From Betaproteobacteria bacterium (GTDB taxonomy: Bacteria > Pseudomonadota > Gammaproteobacteria > Burkholderiales > SG8-39), in contig VBBY01000033.1 in assembly GCA_005881595.1 (NCBI GenBank), positions 1 to 58,617 on the forward strand: a DNA stretch of 58,617 nt, written 5' to 3'. The translations under genes were made by a program, and so were the position numbers. Position 1 is the stretch's first letter. Each line of letters begins with the position of its first letter. The notes beneath the pieces are model-generated. The model ran no database searches and was not told the origin of the DNA. It saw only the letters and a program-made list of their open reading frames with translations. Positions 1 through 7,680 of this stretch are shown here, in pieces.

Positions 1-302
1 CTGCAAATTACCCCTTGATTCCCGAGGATTTCCAACGCATGAAGCTGCCTGAGGCGCTGCGCGCCCACAAAGGGCATCTCTACGGCCTCACCATCGCCTC
101 CGAGCGGCTGCACGAGATCCGCCAGGAGCGCCGCCCGGGTAGCCGCTATGCCGACCTCGATAACTGCCGCTACGAGGTCGAGGAAGCCGAGAACCTGATG
201 CGCCGGGAGGGAATCCGCAGCATCAACTCGACCAGCAAATCGATCGAGGAGATCGCCACCACCATCCTGCGCGAGCTCAGGATCCAGCGCCAGGTGTACT
301 GA
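1..302 (+). CDS. ppsR: PpsR, PEP synthase regulatory kinase/phosphorylase (3' end only)
   Basis: This is the C-terminal 99 residues of a gene whose start lies outside the window; the frame is open from base 3. The segment carries the family's closing features: a GLTI-x-ERL-x-x-IR stretch, SRYA, and the [12 protein letters not shown] motif close to the C-terminus. The family (DUF299) catalyses ADP-dependent phosphorylation and Pi-dependent dephosphorylation of phosphoenolpyruvate synthase, switching gluconeogenic PEP formation. The nucleotide-binding N-terminus is not visible here. Its last 26 bp overlap the convergent RNA methylase gene, so no terminator separates the two. Confidence 0.9.
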   Translation, partial: ANYPLIPEDFQRMKLPEALRAHKGHLYGLTIASERLHEIRQERRPGSRYADLDNCRYEVEEAENLMRREGIRSINSTSKSIEEIATTILRELRIQRQVY

Positions 303-1056
303 AAGCGGCGTACAGGCAGACGGCGGCCGCCGCGGCGACATTGATCGATTCGGTGCCCGGTGCGGTGGGAATCGTGATGCGAAGCGCGGCGCGTTCCTGA
401 AGCGCCAGACTGACCCCCTGCCCCTCGGCGCCGAAGATCCACCCCAGGCGGCCACCGAGATCGGCCTGGCGCAACGGCACCCCGCCGCGGGGAACGGTGC
501 AGACGGAGATGCCCTTGAACCGCTCTATTTCCGCGCCGAGGTCACCCGAAATGCGCAGATTCAGCCGGAAATGACCTCCCATGCCGGCGCGCAGCACCTT
601 GGGCGACCAGGCGTCCGCGCAGCCGCGGTCGAGCACGACCTCGCCGACACCGAAGGCCGCCGCAGTGCGCAGGATCGCACCCACGTTGCTCGGGTCCTGG
701 ACGCCTTCGAGGAACACGCATGGGTTGATGGATCTTGTCCTGATGTCGGGAATCTCGATCTCGGCGGCGATCCCCGGAGGGCTCTCGGCGTCGGCGATGG
801 CTCGAAACACGCCCTCCGACAGGACCACGGGCTCTACTTCGGCCTTGACCACCAAGGCCGCGTTGCGCTCCAGGCCGCCCGCGGTGGCAAAGACGCATCG
901 CGGTTTAAGTCCCTGCTCAAGCATTGCGGCGAGCAGATGCGGGCCTTCGATGATGGCGCGTCTTTCCTTTCTTCTCAGGCCGGAGTCGCGCACGAGCTTC
1001 GCCCAGCGGCGTACTCGCGGGTTGTCGCGAGAGCGCAGCACCGTTACAGAGCGCAC
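277..1056 (-). CDS. TrmH/SpoU-family RNA 2'-O-methyltransferase
   Basis: A 259-residue SPOUT methylase. The N-terminal 90 residues resemble the substrate-binding (L30e-like) domain, with SRDNP-x-VR near the start and an EG-x-H motif. The C-terminal domain carries the three SpoU motifs: [17 protein letters not shown], then FGAEGQGVS, then [18 protein letters not shown]. These form the trefoil-knot SAM site and methylate a ribose in rRNA or tRNA; the exact target cannot be read from sequence. The GTG start at 1056 lies 13 bp inside the end of senA, and a second GTG at 1041 would remove the overlap. In many betaproteobacteria this gene sits beside rnhB; here the senA/senB pair separates them. 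Confidence 0.9.
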   Translation of the reverse strand: MRSVTVLRSRDNPRVRRWAKLVRDSGLRRKERRAIIEGPHLLAAMLEQGLKPRCVFATAGGLERNAALVVKAEVEPVVLSEGVFRAIADAESPPGIAAEIEIPDIRTRSINPCVFLEGVQDPSNVGAILRTAAAFGVGEVVLDRGCADAWSPKVLRAGMGGHFRLNLRISGDLGAEIERFKGISVCTVPRGGVPLRQADLGGRLGWIFGAEGQGVSLALQERAALRITIPTAPGTESINVAAAAAVCLYAAFSTPGAGS

Positions 1057-2273
1057 GTGCGCAAGCCGGCGAAGATGTCGGCGCGGTCAGGTGTGTAGAA
1101 ATTTCGGAAGCTGCTGTGGACGACGCGCGACGGAGTGGCGAAGCTGCCGCCACGCAGCACCTTGTGGGTGCCGAACCAGGGCTCGGAATACTCCTGGTAG
1201 GGATCGCGCACGAAGCCCGGATAAGGGAGAAACGTCGACGCAGTCCACTCCCAGACGTTGCCGATCATCTGGCGCAAGCCGAAGGCGCTGTCGCCCCGCG
1301 GATAGCCGTGCACGCTGGCGAGCGCTCCTCCCTCGAGATTGGCGAGCGCCGTCGTCCAGGCATCGTCGCCCCACGGATAGCGCCGCTTCATGCGCGAGAC
1401 CGGATCAAAGCTCGCCGCATACTCCCACTCGGCCTCGGTGGGCAGGCGCCTGCCCGCAAACCGGCAATAGGCTTCGGCCTCGTACCAGCTGACATGCACG
1501 ATCGGCTCATCGGGCGGGATTGGAACCCAGCGATCGAAGCGCCGCAGCGTGCTTCCGCGCCAGTAAAGAGGTTCGGTTCGGTCTTTCCATGCCCAGCCCT
1601 CGTCGGACCAGTACTCGCGCTTGCGGTAGCCGCCTGCCTCCACGAAGCCGAGGTACTCTGCGTTGGTCACCGCGGTGCGCGACATGCGAAATGGCGCCAG
1701 GATGACCGGGTGGCTCCATTTCTCGTTGTCGAAGGTGAACTCCGGGCCGCCGGGGCGCGCGCCGAGCTCGAAGCGCCCTCCGGGGAGCTCGGCGTCGCCC
1801 GAGACGCGGTTGCCGGGAAATCCGCCCGGGGCCGGGAGCTGCGGCGCCGGATAGCCGAGCGTCTGGCGCGTGTAGTGGAAAGCCTCGGCGTGCATGTCCT
1901 CGTGCCGCGTGGCGAGCCGGGCAAAATACGCGAGGTCCGCCTCGCCGCCGGCGCGTACGCGCTCGATTACCCTGCGCAGCACCTCGTCGCGGTACTCGAG
2001 AGTGCTCGGGAACGACGGTAGCGGCAATATCCAGCGCTTGTCGTGCGCCACGGTGGCCGAGTTGTAGAGAGCGTCGGCGTTCGGCAGAATCGATTCGCGC
2101 CCGCCGCGCCTCAGGCACCAGAACTCCTGAAACCAGCCTACATGACCCAGCTCCCAGCGCGGTGGATTGACGATCGGCAGCCTCGGGCCGAACTCGCGCG
2201 CCCCGCCGAGGTCATCGGCTACGCGACGGGTATGCGCGCGGGCCGCGTGCAGCTCCGCGATCAGGGCTTGCAT
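1044..2273 (-). CDS. senA: SenA, selenoneine synthase (EgtB-like non-heme iron enzyme)
   Basis: A 409-residue protein of the EgtB/OvoA fold. The N-terminal DinB-like domain holds the three-histidine iron site: H44 in ELGHVGW and H124/H128 in RHEDMHAE. The C-terminal half (about 165-409) is a formylglycine-generating-enzyme-like domain with RLPTEAEWEYA, GNVWEW and VLRGGSF motifs. In characterised SenA enzymes this architecture joins hercynine to a selenosugar and yields selenoneine. The choice of SenA over EgtB or OvoA rests mainly on the divergent neighbour, which is a clear selenosugar-synthase homologue, with only 17 bp between the start codons. No selD (senC) or egtD is present in the window. 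A sulfur-using EgtB remains possible if only this gene is considered. Confidence 0.82.
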   Translation of the reverse strand: MQALIAELHAARAHTRRVADDLGGAREFGPRLPIVNPPRWELGHVGWFQEFWCLRRGGRESILPNADALYNSATVAHDKRWILPLPSFPSTLEYRDEVLRRVIERVRAGGEADLAYFARLATRHEDMHAEAFHYTRQTLGYPAPQLPAPGGFPGNRVSGDAELPGGRFELGARPGGPEFTFDNEKWSHPVILAPFRMSRTAVTNAEYLGFVEAGGYRKREYWSDEGWAWKDRTEPLYWRGSTLRRFDRWVPIPPDEPIVHVSWYEAEAYCRFAGRRLPTEAEWEYAASFDPVSRMKRRYPWGDDAWTTALANLEGGALASVHGYPRGDSAFGLRQMIGNVWEWTASTFLPYPGFVRDPYQEYSEPWFGTHKVLRGGSFATPSRVVHSSFRNFYTPDRADIFAGLRTCAL

Positions 2274-2290
2274 TGGCCGAAGTCTAGCGA

Positions 2291-3244
2291 ATGCGAATCG
2301 CTCTAGTCACTCCGGCGGGCGCGAGAGCGCGAAACGGCAATCGCCACACCGCCCTGCGCTGGGCGGCTTTCCTTCGGGCGGCGGGACACCGCGTCGCGGT
2401 ATCCACGCAGTGGCCCGGCAGCGACGCGGACCTGCTGCTGGCCCTGCACGCACGGCGCAGCTACGACTCGATCCGGCGCTTTGCCGCGAGCTATCCGCAG
2501 CGGCGGCTGCTCGTCGCGTTGACCGGCACCGACATCTACCGCGACATTCGCATCTCCAGCGAGGCGCGGGAATCGCTCGCGCTGGCCCACCGGCTGATCA
2601 CGCTGCAGCCGATGGCGGCGGCGGAGCTGCCCGCGCCGCTGCGGCGCAAAGTGAGCGTGGTCGTGCAAAGCAGCGCCACCACCCTGCGCCAGGATCCGGT
2701 CGCCAGGCAATTCCGCGTTTGCGTGATCGGCCATCTGCGCGAGGAGAAGGATCCATTGCGGATCGTCGCCGCGCTGCCGCATCTCGGCGCCATTCAGGTG
2801 ATTCACCTTGGCGCCGCCCTCGACGAAGCGCTCGGCAGACAGGCGCTCGCGGCGATGCAACGCGACTCGCGCTATCGCTGGCTCGGCGGCGTGCCGCACG
2901 GCCGCGCGCTCGCCTGGCTCGCTTCCAGCCACGCGATGGTCATCAGCTCGCGCATGGAAGGCGGCGCCAACGTGGTGTGCGAGGCCCTGCGCATGGGAGT
3001 CCCGGTGCTGGCTTCGCGGATCCCCGGCAACGTAGGCTTGCTGGGCAAGAGCTATCCGGCCTACTTTGCCGTGGAAGACGAACGGGACCTCGCAGGACTC
3101 ATCCATCGTGCCGTGACGGACAAACGCTTTTATGCAAAGCTGAAAAGACAGGTCGCAAGGTTACGCCCGATGGTCGCGCCGCGTGCGGAGGCGCGCGCGC
3201 TGCTCGACGCGCTCAAAGCAGATCCTTCTGGAAGCAAATCCTGA
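2291..3244 (+). CDS. senB: SenB, selenosugar synthase (TIGR04348-type glycosyltransferase)
   Basis: A 317-residue GT-B-like glycosyltransferase. Recognisable family motifs are VTPAG near the N-terminus, [10 protein letters not shown] (16-25), ALHARRS (51-57), [10 protein letters not shown] (77-86), [11 protein letters not shown] (147-157), [14 protein letters not shown] (220-233) and [10 protein letters not shown] (243-252). Family members once annotated only as TIGR04348 were shown to be SenB, which transfers selenium from selenophosphate to a UDP-sugar to make the selenosugar used by SenA. The gene diverges from senA. Its 3' end overlaps the convergent rnhB by 32 bp, so the locus is squeezed between the RNA methylase and the lpx cluster. 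Selenophosphate supply by SelD must come from elsewhere in the genome. Confidence 0.85.
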   Translation: MRIALVTPAGARARNGNRHTALRWAAFLRAAGHRVAVSTQWPGSDADLLLALHARRSYDSIRRFAASYPQRRLLVALTGTDIYRDIRISSEARESLALAHRLITLQPMAAAELPAPLRRKVSVVVQSSATTLRQDPVARQFRVCVIGHLREEKDPLRIVAALPHLGAIQVIHLGAALDEALGRQALAAMQRDSRYRWLGGVPHGRALAWLASSHAMVISSRMEGGANVVCEALRMGVPVLASRIPGNVGLLGKSYPAYFAVEDERDLAGLIHRAVTDKRFYAKLKRQVARLRPMVAPRAEARALLDALKADPSGSKS

Positions 3245-3800
3245 CCGGCTCGAAGCTGCGCCGATGGATGTCGCAGGGTCCCAGGCGCGCCAGCGCCGCG
3301 AGATGCTCGGGTGTCGAATATCCCTTGTGGCGGTCGAAGCCGTACTGCGGGTAGCGCAGGTGAAGCGCGGTCATCTCGGCGTCGCGCGCGGTCTTGGCGA
3401 GGATCGAGGCGGCCGAGATCACGGGATGCAGCGCATCGCCGTCGACGATGGCCCGCGCCCGGCAGCCGATCTCGGGGCAATGCCGGCCGTCGATCCAGAC
3501 CTCTTCCGGGGCGACGGCGAGCGTCTCGATCGCGCGCCGCATGGCGAGCAGCGAGGCCCGGAAAATATTGAGCCGGTCGATCTCCTCGACGCTCGCCCGC
3601 GCGACGGCCCAGGCGATGGCGCGCTCCTTGATGCGCCCGGCGAGCACCTCGCGCCGCTCCGGGGCGAGGAGCTTCGAGTCTGCGAGGCCGTTGATGCGCC
3701 GCGCCGGGTTGAGGATCACGGCCGCGGCGTAGACCGGCCCGGCCAGCGGTCCGCGGCCGGCCTCGTCGACCCCGCAGACGACCAGCTTAGGCATGGCCAT
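3213..3800 (-). CDS. rnhB: Ribonuclease HII
   Basis: A 195-residue type 2 RNase H that nicks RNA:DNA hybrids and removes single ribonucleotides. The catalytic acidic start is at D12/E13 in [14 protein letters not shown]; further conserved segments are LADSKLL, the IDG-containing strand, AASI-x-AK-x-x-RD and HKGY. The ATG at 3800 was chosen because an AAGGTG element lies 7 bases upstream; the frame extends further 5' but inside lpxB. It overlaps lpxB by 14 bp and is the last gene of the long minus-strand cluster, matching the conserved lpxB-rnhB order. Confidence 0.95.
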   Translation of the reverse strand: MAMPKLVVCGVDEAGRGPLAGPVYAAAVILNPARRINGLADSKLLAPERREVLAGRIKERAIAWAVARASVEEIDRLNIFRASLLAMRRAIETLAVAPEEVWIDGRHCPEIGCRARAIVDGDALHPVISAASILAKTARDAEMTALHLRYPQYGFDRHKGYSTPEHLAALARLGPCDIHRRSFEPVRICFQKDLL

Positions 3801-4935
3801 GATCGAGCACCTTGAGCACCGCCTCGGCGGCCCTTTCCGCCGCGTTCCGGCGCAGCAGGTGATGAAAATCGTGGAACCGCGCAATTTGCCGCTTTTGGGC
3901 CTCCGTGTCGCGCAGCAGCGCGAGCAGCGCGGCGGCGAGCGAGGCGGGCGTGGCTTTGTCCTGGAGCAGCTCGGGCACCAGCTGCTCCCCGGCCAGGATG
4001 TTCGGCATGCCGACGTAAGGCAGGTACAGCATCGCGCGCATCATCGCCCAGGTGATCGGCGACTGGCGGTAAGCGATCACCATCGGCGTCTTGGAGAGCG
4101 CCGTCTCGAGCGTCGCGGTGCCGCTCGCCACCAGCGCCAGGTCGGCGGCCGCGAGCGCTGCGTGTGAGTGGCCGAACAGCAGCGTCAGCGGCAGGTCGTG
4201 CTGATGCGCTGCGCGCTCGAACATGTCGTGCGTCTCGCGCGTGACCGTCGGGCATACGAAATGCACATCGTGCACCTCCTGGCGGAAGCGCTGCGCGGCG
4301 AGCACGAAGGAGCCGGCCATGTAATGCAGCTCCGAGCGCCGGCTGCCGGGCAGAAGCGCGACGAGCAGCTTGCCGGCGGGCAGCTTGAGCTGGGCGCGCG
4401 CCTCGTCCTTCTTCGGCGCGAGGGGGATCACGTCGGCGAGCGGATGCCCGACATAGGTGACCGGCACTCCGGCCTTCTGATAGAGCGGCTCCTCGAACGG
4501 AAACATGACCAGGATATGGGTGACGCAGCGCGCGATCTTGCGTACCCGCCATCCGCGCCAGGCCCACACCGACGGGCTGACGTAGTGGATCGCCGGGATC
4601 CCCGCCTCCTTCAGGCGTGCCTCGAGCCCGAGATTGAAGTCCGAGGAGTCCACGCCGATGAACAGGTCAGGGCGCTCGGCCAGCAGGGTCTTTCCCAGGC
4701 GCCGCCGGATGCCCATGATCTCGCGGTAGTGCCTCAGCACTTCGGCGTAGCCGCGCACCGAAAGCTTCTCCATCGGATAGTGCGACTCGAAGCCCTGCGC
4801 CAGCATCTGCGGCCCGCCGATGCCCGCGAACCGGATCGGCCGGCGCCGCGCCTTTAGGGCGGCGATAAGATGCGCGGCAAGCAGATCTCCCGAGGCTTCG
4901 CCGGCCACCATGGCGACGCGCGCTGACCGGTCCAC
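3787..4935 (-). CDS. lpxB: Lipid-A-disaccharide synthase
   Basis: A 382-residue GT19 glycosyltransferase condensing UDP-2,3-diacylglucosamine with lipid X to give the lipid A disaccharide, at the inner face of the cytoplasmic membrane. Family signatures include [13 protein letters not shown] at the N-terminus, [20 protein letters not shown] around residue 122, and [10 protein letters not shown] near 195. Length is normal for the family. It follows lpxA with 1 bp between them and overlaps rnhB, so the genes are probably co-translated. Confidence 0.97.
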   Translation of the reverse strand: MDRSARVAMVAGEASGDLLAAHLIAALKARRRPIRFAGIGGPQMLAQGFESHYPMEKLSVRGYAEVLRHYREIMGIRRRLGKTLLAERPDLFIGVDSSDFNLGLEARLKEAGIPAIHYVSPSVWAWRGWRVRKIARCVTHILVMFPFEEPLYQKAGVPVTYVGHPLADVIPLAPKKDEARAQLKLPAGKLLVALLPGSRRSELHYMAGSFVLAAQRFRQEVHDVHFVCPTVTRETHDMFERAAHQHDLPLTLLFGHSHAALAAADLALVASGTATLETALSKTPMVIAYRQSPITWAMMRAMLYLPYVGMPNILAGEQLVPELLQDKATPASLAAALLALLRDTEAQKRQIARFHDFHHLLRRNAAERAAEAVLKVLDHGHA

Positions 4936-4936
4936 T

Positions 4937-5713
4937 CTAGCGGATGATGCCGCGTTTGGTTTTGGCGAGGAAATCCAGGATCTCGCGCACCGGCGGGCAA
5001 TCCTCGGCCTGGGACTCGAGCTCGCGGCGCGCTTCCTCGAGGCCCAGTCCGCGCCGGTAGAGCGTGCGATACGCCTGCTTCAGCCCGTTGATCGTCTGCG
5101 GCGAAAAGCCGCGGCGCTTCAAGCCCTCGCTGTTGATTCCGTAGGGCCGCGCCATGTTGCCCGCGGCGGTGACGAAGGGCGGCAGATCCTGCGGCAGGTA
5201 GGTCGCCATCCCGGTAAAGGCGTGCGCGCCGATGTGCACGAACTGGTGCACCAGCGTCGTGGCGCCGAAGATCGCCCAGTCCCCGACCGTGACATGGCCC
5301 GCGAGCTGGCAGGCATTGGCGAAGATGGTGTGGCTGCCGATCTGGCAGTCATGCGCGAAATGCACGTACGCCATGATCCAGTTGTCGCTGCCGACGCGGG
5401 TCACTCCGGCGTCGAGCGCGGTGCCGCGGTTGATGGTGACGTATTCGCGGATCACGTTGCCGTCGCCGATCTCGACCGCAGTGTCCTCGTCGGCGTATTT
5501 CTTGTCCTGAGGCGGCGCGCCGATCGAGGCGAAATGGAAGATGCGGTTGCGCCGGCCGACGCGGGTACGGCCGTCCAGCACGACATGCGCGCCGATCCAG
5601 GTGCCTTCGCCCAGTTGGACCCCGGGACCGACGATCGAGTACGGCCCGACCGCGACCTCTGCTGCCAGCTGCGCACCGTCATGGACGATGGCAGTCGGGT
5701 GAATCGCCGGCAT
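4937..5713 (-). CDS. lpxA: UDP-N-acetylglucosamine acyltransferase
   Basis: A 258-residue left-handed beta-helix enzyme that transfers a 3-hydroxyacyl chain from ACP to UDP-GlcNAc, the first step of lipid A synthesis. Hexapeptide repeats fill residues about 2-185. The expected catalytic His is H121 in VHFAHDCQIGS. The C-terminal helical domain (from about 190) begins GLKRRGFS, as is usual. The frame is open further upstream, but the ATG at 5713 (MPAIHPTAIV) matches the family start and lies 5 bp after the fabZ stop. Confidence 0.97.
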   Translation of the reverse strand: MPAIHPTAIVHDGAQLAAEVAVGPYSIVGPGVQLGEGTWIGAHVVLDGRTRVGRRNRIFHFASIGAPPQDKKYADEDTAVEIGDGNVIREYVTINRGTALDAGVTRVGSDNWIMAYVHFAHDCQIGSHTIFANACQLAGHVTVGDWAIFGATTLVHQFVHIGAHAFTGMATYLPQDLPPFVTAAGNMARPYGINSEGLKRRGFSPQTINGLKQAYRTLYRRGLGLEEARRELESQAEDCPPVREILDFLAKTKRGIIR

Positions 5714-5718
5714 GCGCC

Positions 5719-6162
5719 TCAGATCGGCCTGACCGAGCACAGGATGGTCGCTGCGGCGACGAGCTCGCCGGCGACGCGGGCTGCGCAGTTGAACTTGCTG
5801 ATGCCGCGCAGCTGGCGCTCGAAAGTGACCTCGATCTCGAGCTGATCGCCGGGCACGACCGGCTTCTTGAACCGGGCGTCGTCGATGCCGACGTAATAGT
5901 AGACCGAGTTTTGGTCGGGCCTGGTGCCCTGCGTGCGGAACACCAGCACGCCGGCGGCCTGGGCCATGGCTTCGAGAATCAGCACGCCGGGCATGATCGG
6001 GCGGTGCGGAAAATGCCCCTGGAAATAGGGCTCGTTCGCCGACACGCTTTTCACCGCCACGATGCGCTTGCCGGCCTCGCATTCCTTCACGCGGTCGATC
6101 ATCAGCATCGGGAAGCGCTGCGGCAGGTGCTCGAGGACCTGCACGATGTCCATCTCAGCCAT
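5719..6162 (-). CDS. fabZ: 3-hydroxyacyl-ACP dehydratase FabZ
   Basis: A 147-residue hot-dog-fold dehydratase acting in type II fatty acid elongation. The catalytic pair is H50 ([12 protein letters not shown]) and E64 (LEAMAQAA), with the standard 14-residue spacing. [12 protein letters not shown] at the N-terminus is the family signature. It shares 8 bp with the end of lpxD. Its place between lpxD and lpxA is conserved and links control of 3-hydroxyacyl-ACP use between fatty acid and lipid A synthesis. Confidence 0.97.
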   Translation of the reverse strand: MAEMDIVQVLEHLPQRFPMLMIDRVKECEAGKRIVAVKSVSANEPYFQGHFPHRPIMPGVLILEAMAQAAGVLVFRTQGTRPDQNSVYYYVGIDDARFKKPVVPGDQLEIEVTFERQLRGISKFNCAARVAGELVAAATILCSVRPI

Positions 6163-7129
6163 GGTCTTTTCCCTTTCGCTCCAGCGCGCGCAAGCGCTCC
6201 GCCAGCTCGGCGAGATGGCGCACCAGAGCGGTGTTGCGCGCCCAGGACGCGTTCTCGTCGAACGGGAACATGCCGGTGTAGGTGCCGGCCCTGTGAATCG
6301 AGCGCGAGATCACGGTGCCGGCCGAGACATGGACGTCATCGGCAATGCTGAGGTGGCCCAGGATCACCGCCGCCGCGCCGAGCGTGCAGCGCCTGCCGAT
6401 GTCCGCGCTGCCGGCCACGGCGACGCAGCCGGCCATGGCGGTGTGCGCGCCGACGCGCACGTTATGGCCGATCTGGATCTGGTTGTCGAGCTTCACTCCC
6501 TCCTCGAGCACGGTGTCGTCGAGCGCGCCGCGATCGATGGTGGTGTTCGCGCCGATCTCCACGTCGTCGCCGATCACCACCCGCCCGATCTGGGGGATCT
6601 TGACCCAGCCCTCGCCCTCGCGGGCGATGCCGAAGCCGTCGGCGCCGATCACCGCCCCTGAATGCACGATCGCCCGCGCGCCGATCAGGCAACCCGGATA
6701 GACGGTGACGCCGGGATAGAGGCAGCCGTCGTCGCCGATCGCTGCCCCGTCGCCGACGACGCAATGGGGCCCGATCGAGATTCGCTCACCGAGCCGCGCC
6801 GTCGGCGCCACGACGGCCGACGGGTGCACGCCCGGCGCCTGGACGGTGAGCGGATTGAAGAGCTGCGACAGGCGCGCGAAGTAGGCGTACGGATGCTCGC
6901 AGACGATGCGCGGCAGCGTGGTGAGGCCTTCCATCTCGGGTCCCAGGATCACGGCGGCGGCGCGCGTCGTCGCGAGCTTCGTCTTGTAGCGCGGGCCGGA
7001 AAGAAAGGTGATCTGGCCGGCCCCGGCGCGCTCCAGGGAGCCGACCTGGCTGATCGGGGTCCGCGGATCGCCCGCGACGCGCCCGCCGAGCCGCGAGGCA
7101 ATCTCGCCGAGCGTCAGCGGCCCCGGCAT
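6155..7129 (-). CDS. lpxD: UDP-3-O-(3-hydroxyacyl)glucosamine N-acyltransferase
   Basis: A 324-residue acyltransferase for the third step of lipid A synthesis. The N-terminal uridine-binding domain (about 1-100) is followed by long left-handed beta-helix hexad repeats (about 105-300) and a C-terminal helix. The expected catalytic His lies in the NQIQIGHNVRVG repeat. The C-terminal helix is rich in Leu and Arg (LAELAERLRALERK), as is typical. The start is 1 bp after the skp stop. Confidence 0.97.
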   Translation of the reverse strand: MPGPLTLGEIASRLGGRVAGDPRTPISQVGSLERAGAGQITFLSGPRYKTKLATTRAAAVILGPEMEGLTTLPRIVCEHPYAYFARLSQLFNPLTVQAPGVHPSAVVAPTARLGERISIGPHCVVGDGAAIGDDGCLYPGVTVYPGCLIGARAIVHSGAVIGADGFGIAREGEGWVKIPQIGRVVIGDDVEIGANTTIDRGALDDTVLEEGVKLDNQIQIGHNVRVGAHTAMAGCVAVAGSADIGRRCTLGAAAVILGHLSIADDVHVSAGTVISRSIHRAGTYTGMFPFDENASWARNTALVRHLAELAERLRALERKGKDHG

Positions 7130-7130
7130 G

Positions 7131-7658
7131 TCATTTCGCGGGCGGCTTGCCTTCCAGCGCCTTGATCACCTTGTCGGTGATGTCGATGCGCGGGCTCGCG
7201 AAGACGGCGTCCTGGAAGATGATGTCGTACTTTTCCTGCTCGGCGATCTGGCGGATGACGCGGTTCGCCTGCTCCACCACCTGGGCGAGCTCCTCGTTGC
7301 GGCGCTGGTTCAGATCCTCGCGGAATTCACGCTGCCTGCGCTGGAAATCGCGGTTCACGTCGCCGAATTCGCGCTCCTTGGTGCGCCGCTGGGTCTCGCT
7401 CATGGTCACCGAGTTCTTCTCCAGCTCGTCCTGCATCTTCTTCAGCTGCTCCGACGCGCGCGCCAGCTCCTGGTCGCGCTTCTGGAACTCGGCCTCGATT
7501 TTCTTCTGCGCCTTGACCGCCGGCGCGGCGTCGCGCAGGATGCGCTCGGTGTTGACGAAGCCGAATTTCCCGGTGAGGGGCTGCGGCTTGTCCTGCGCGG
7601 CGGCCGGGGAAGCGGCGATCAGCAGCGCCGCGCTCAGCAGGATGATTTGCGGTTTCAT
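7131..7658 (-). CDS. skp: Skp/OmpH-family periplasmic chaperone
   Basis: A 175-residue precursor. Residues 1 to about 21 form a signal peptide ending ASPAAAQ. The mature part starts with a beta-strand segment (KFGFVNTERIL) followed by long charged helices with heptad character at about 50-130, the tentacles of the trimeric holdase. It holds unfolded outer-membrane proteins in the periplasm and hands them to BAM. It sits directly downstream of bamA (22 bp gap) and upstream of lpxD, the classic arrangement. Confidence 0.93.
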   Translation of the reverse strand: MKPQIILLSAALLIAASPAAAQDKPQPLTGKFGFVNTERILRDAAPAVKAQKKIEAEFQKRDQELARASEQLKKMQDELEKNSVTMSETQRRTKEREFGDVNRDFQRRQREFREDLNQRRNEELAQVVEQANRVIRQIAEQEKYDIIFQDAVFASPRIDITDKVIKALEGKPPAK

Positions 7659-7680
7659 ATTGGTTGCTTCGAACGGCTCC

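Noticed and set aside
1044-2273. Reading the gene as EgtB (ergothioneine synthase) or OvoA
   Set aside because: No gamma-glutamylcysteine ligase, EgtC, EgtD or EgtE lies nearby, whereas a SenB homologue is adjacent. It remains the main alternative and only phylogeny would settle it.
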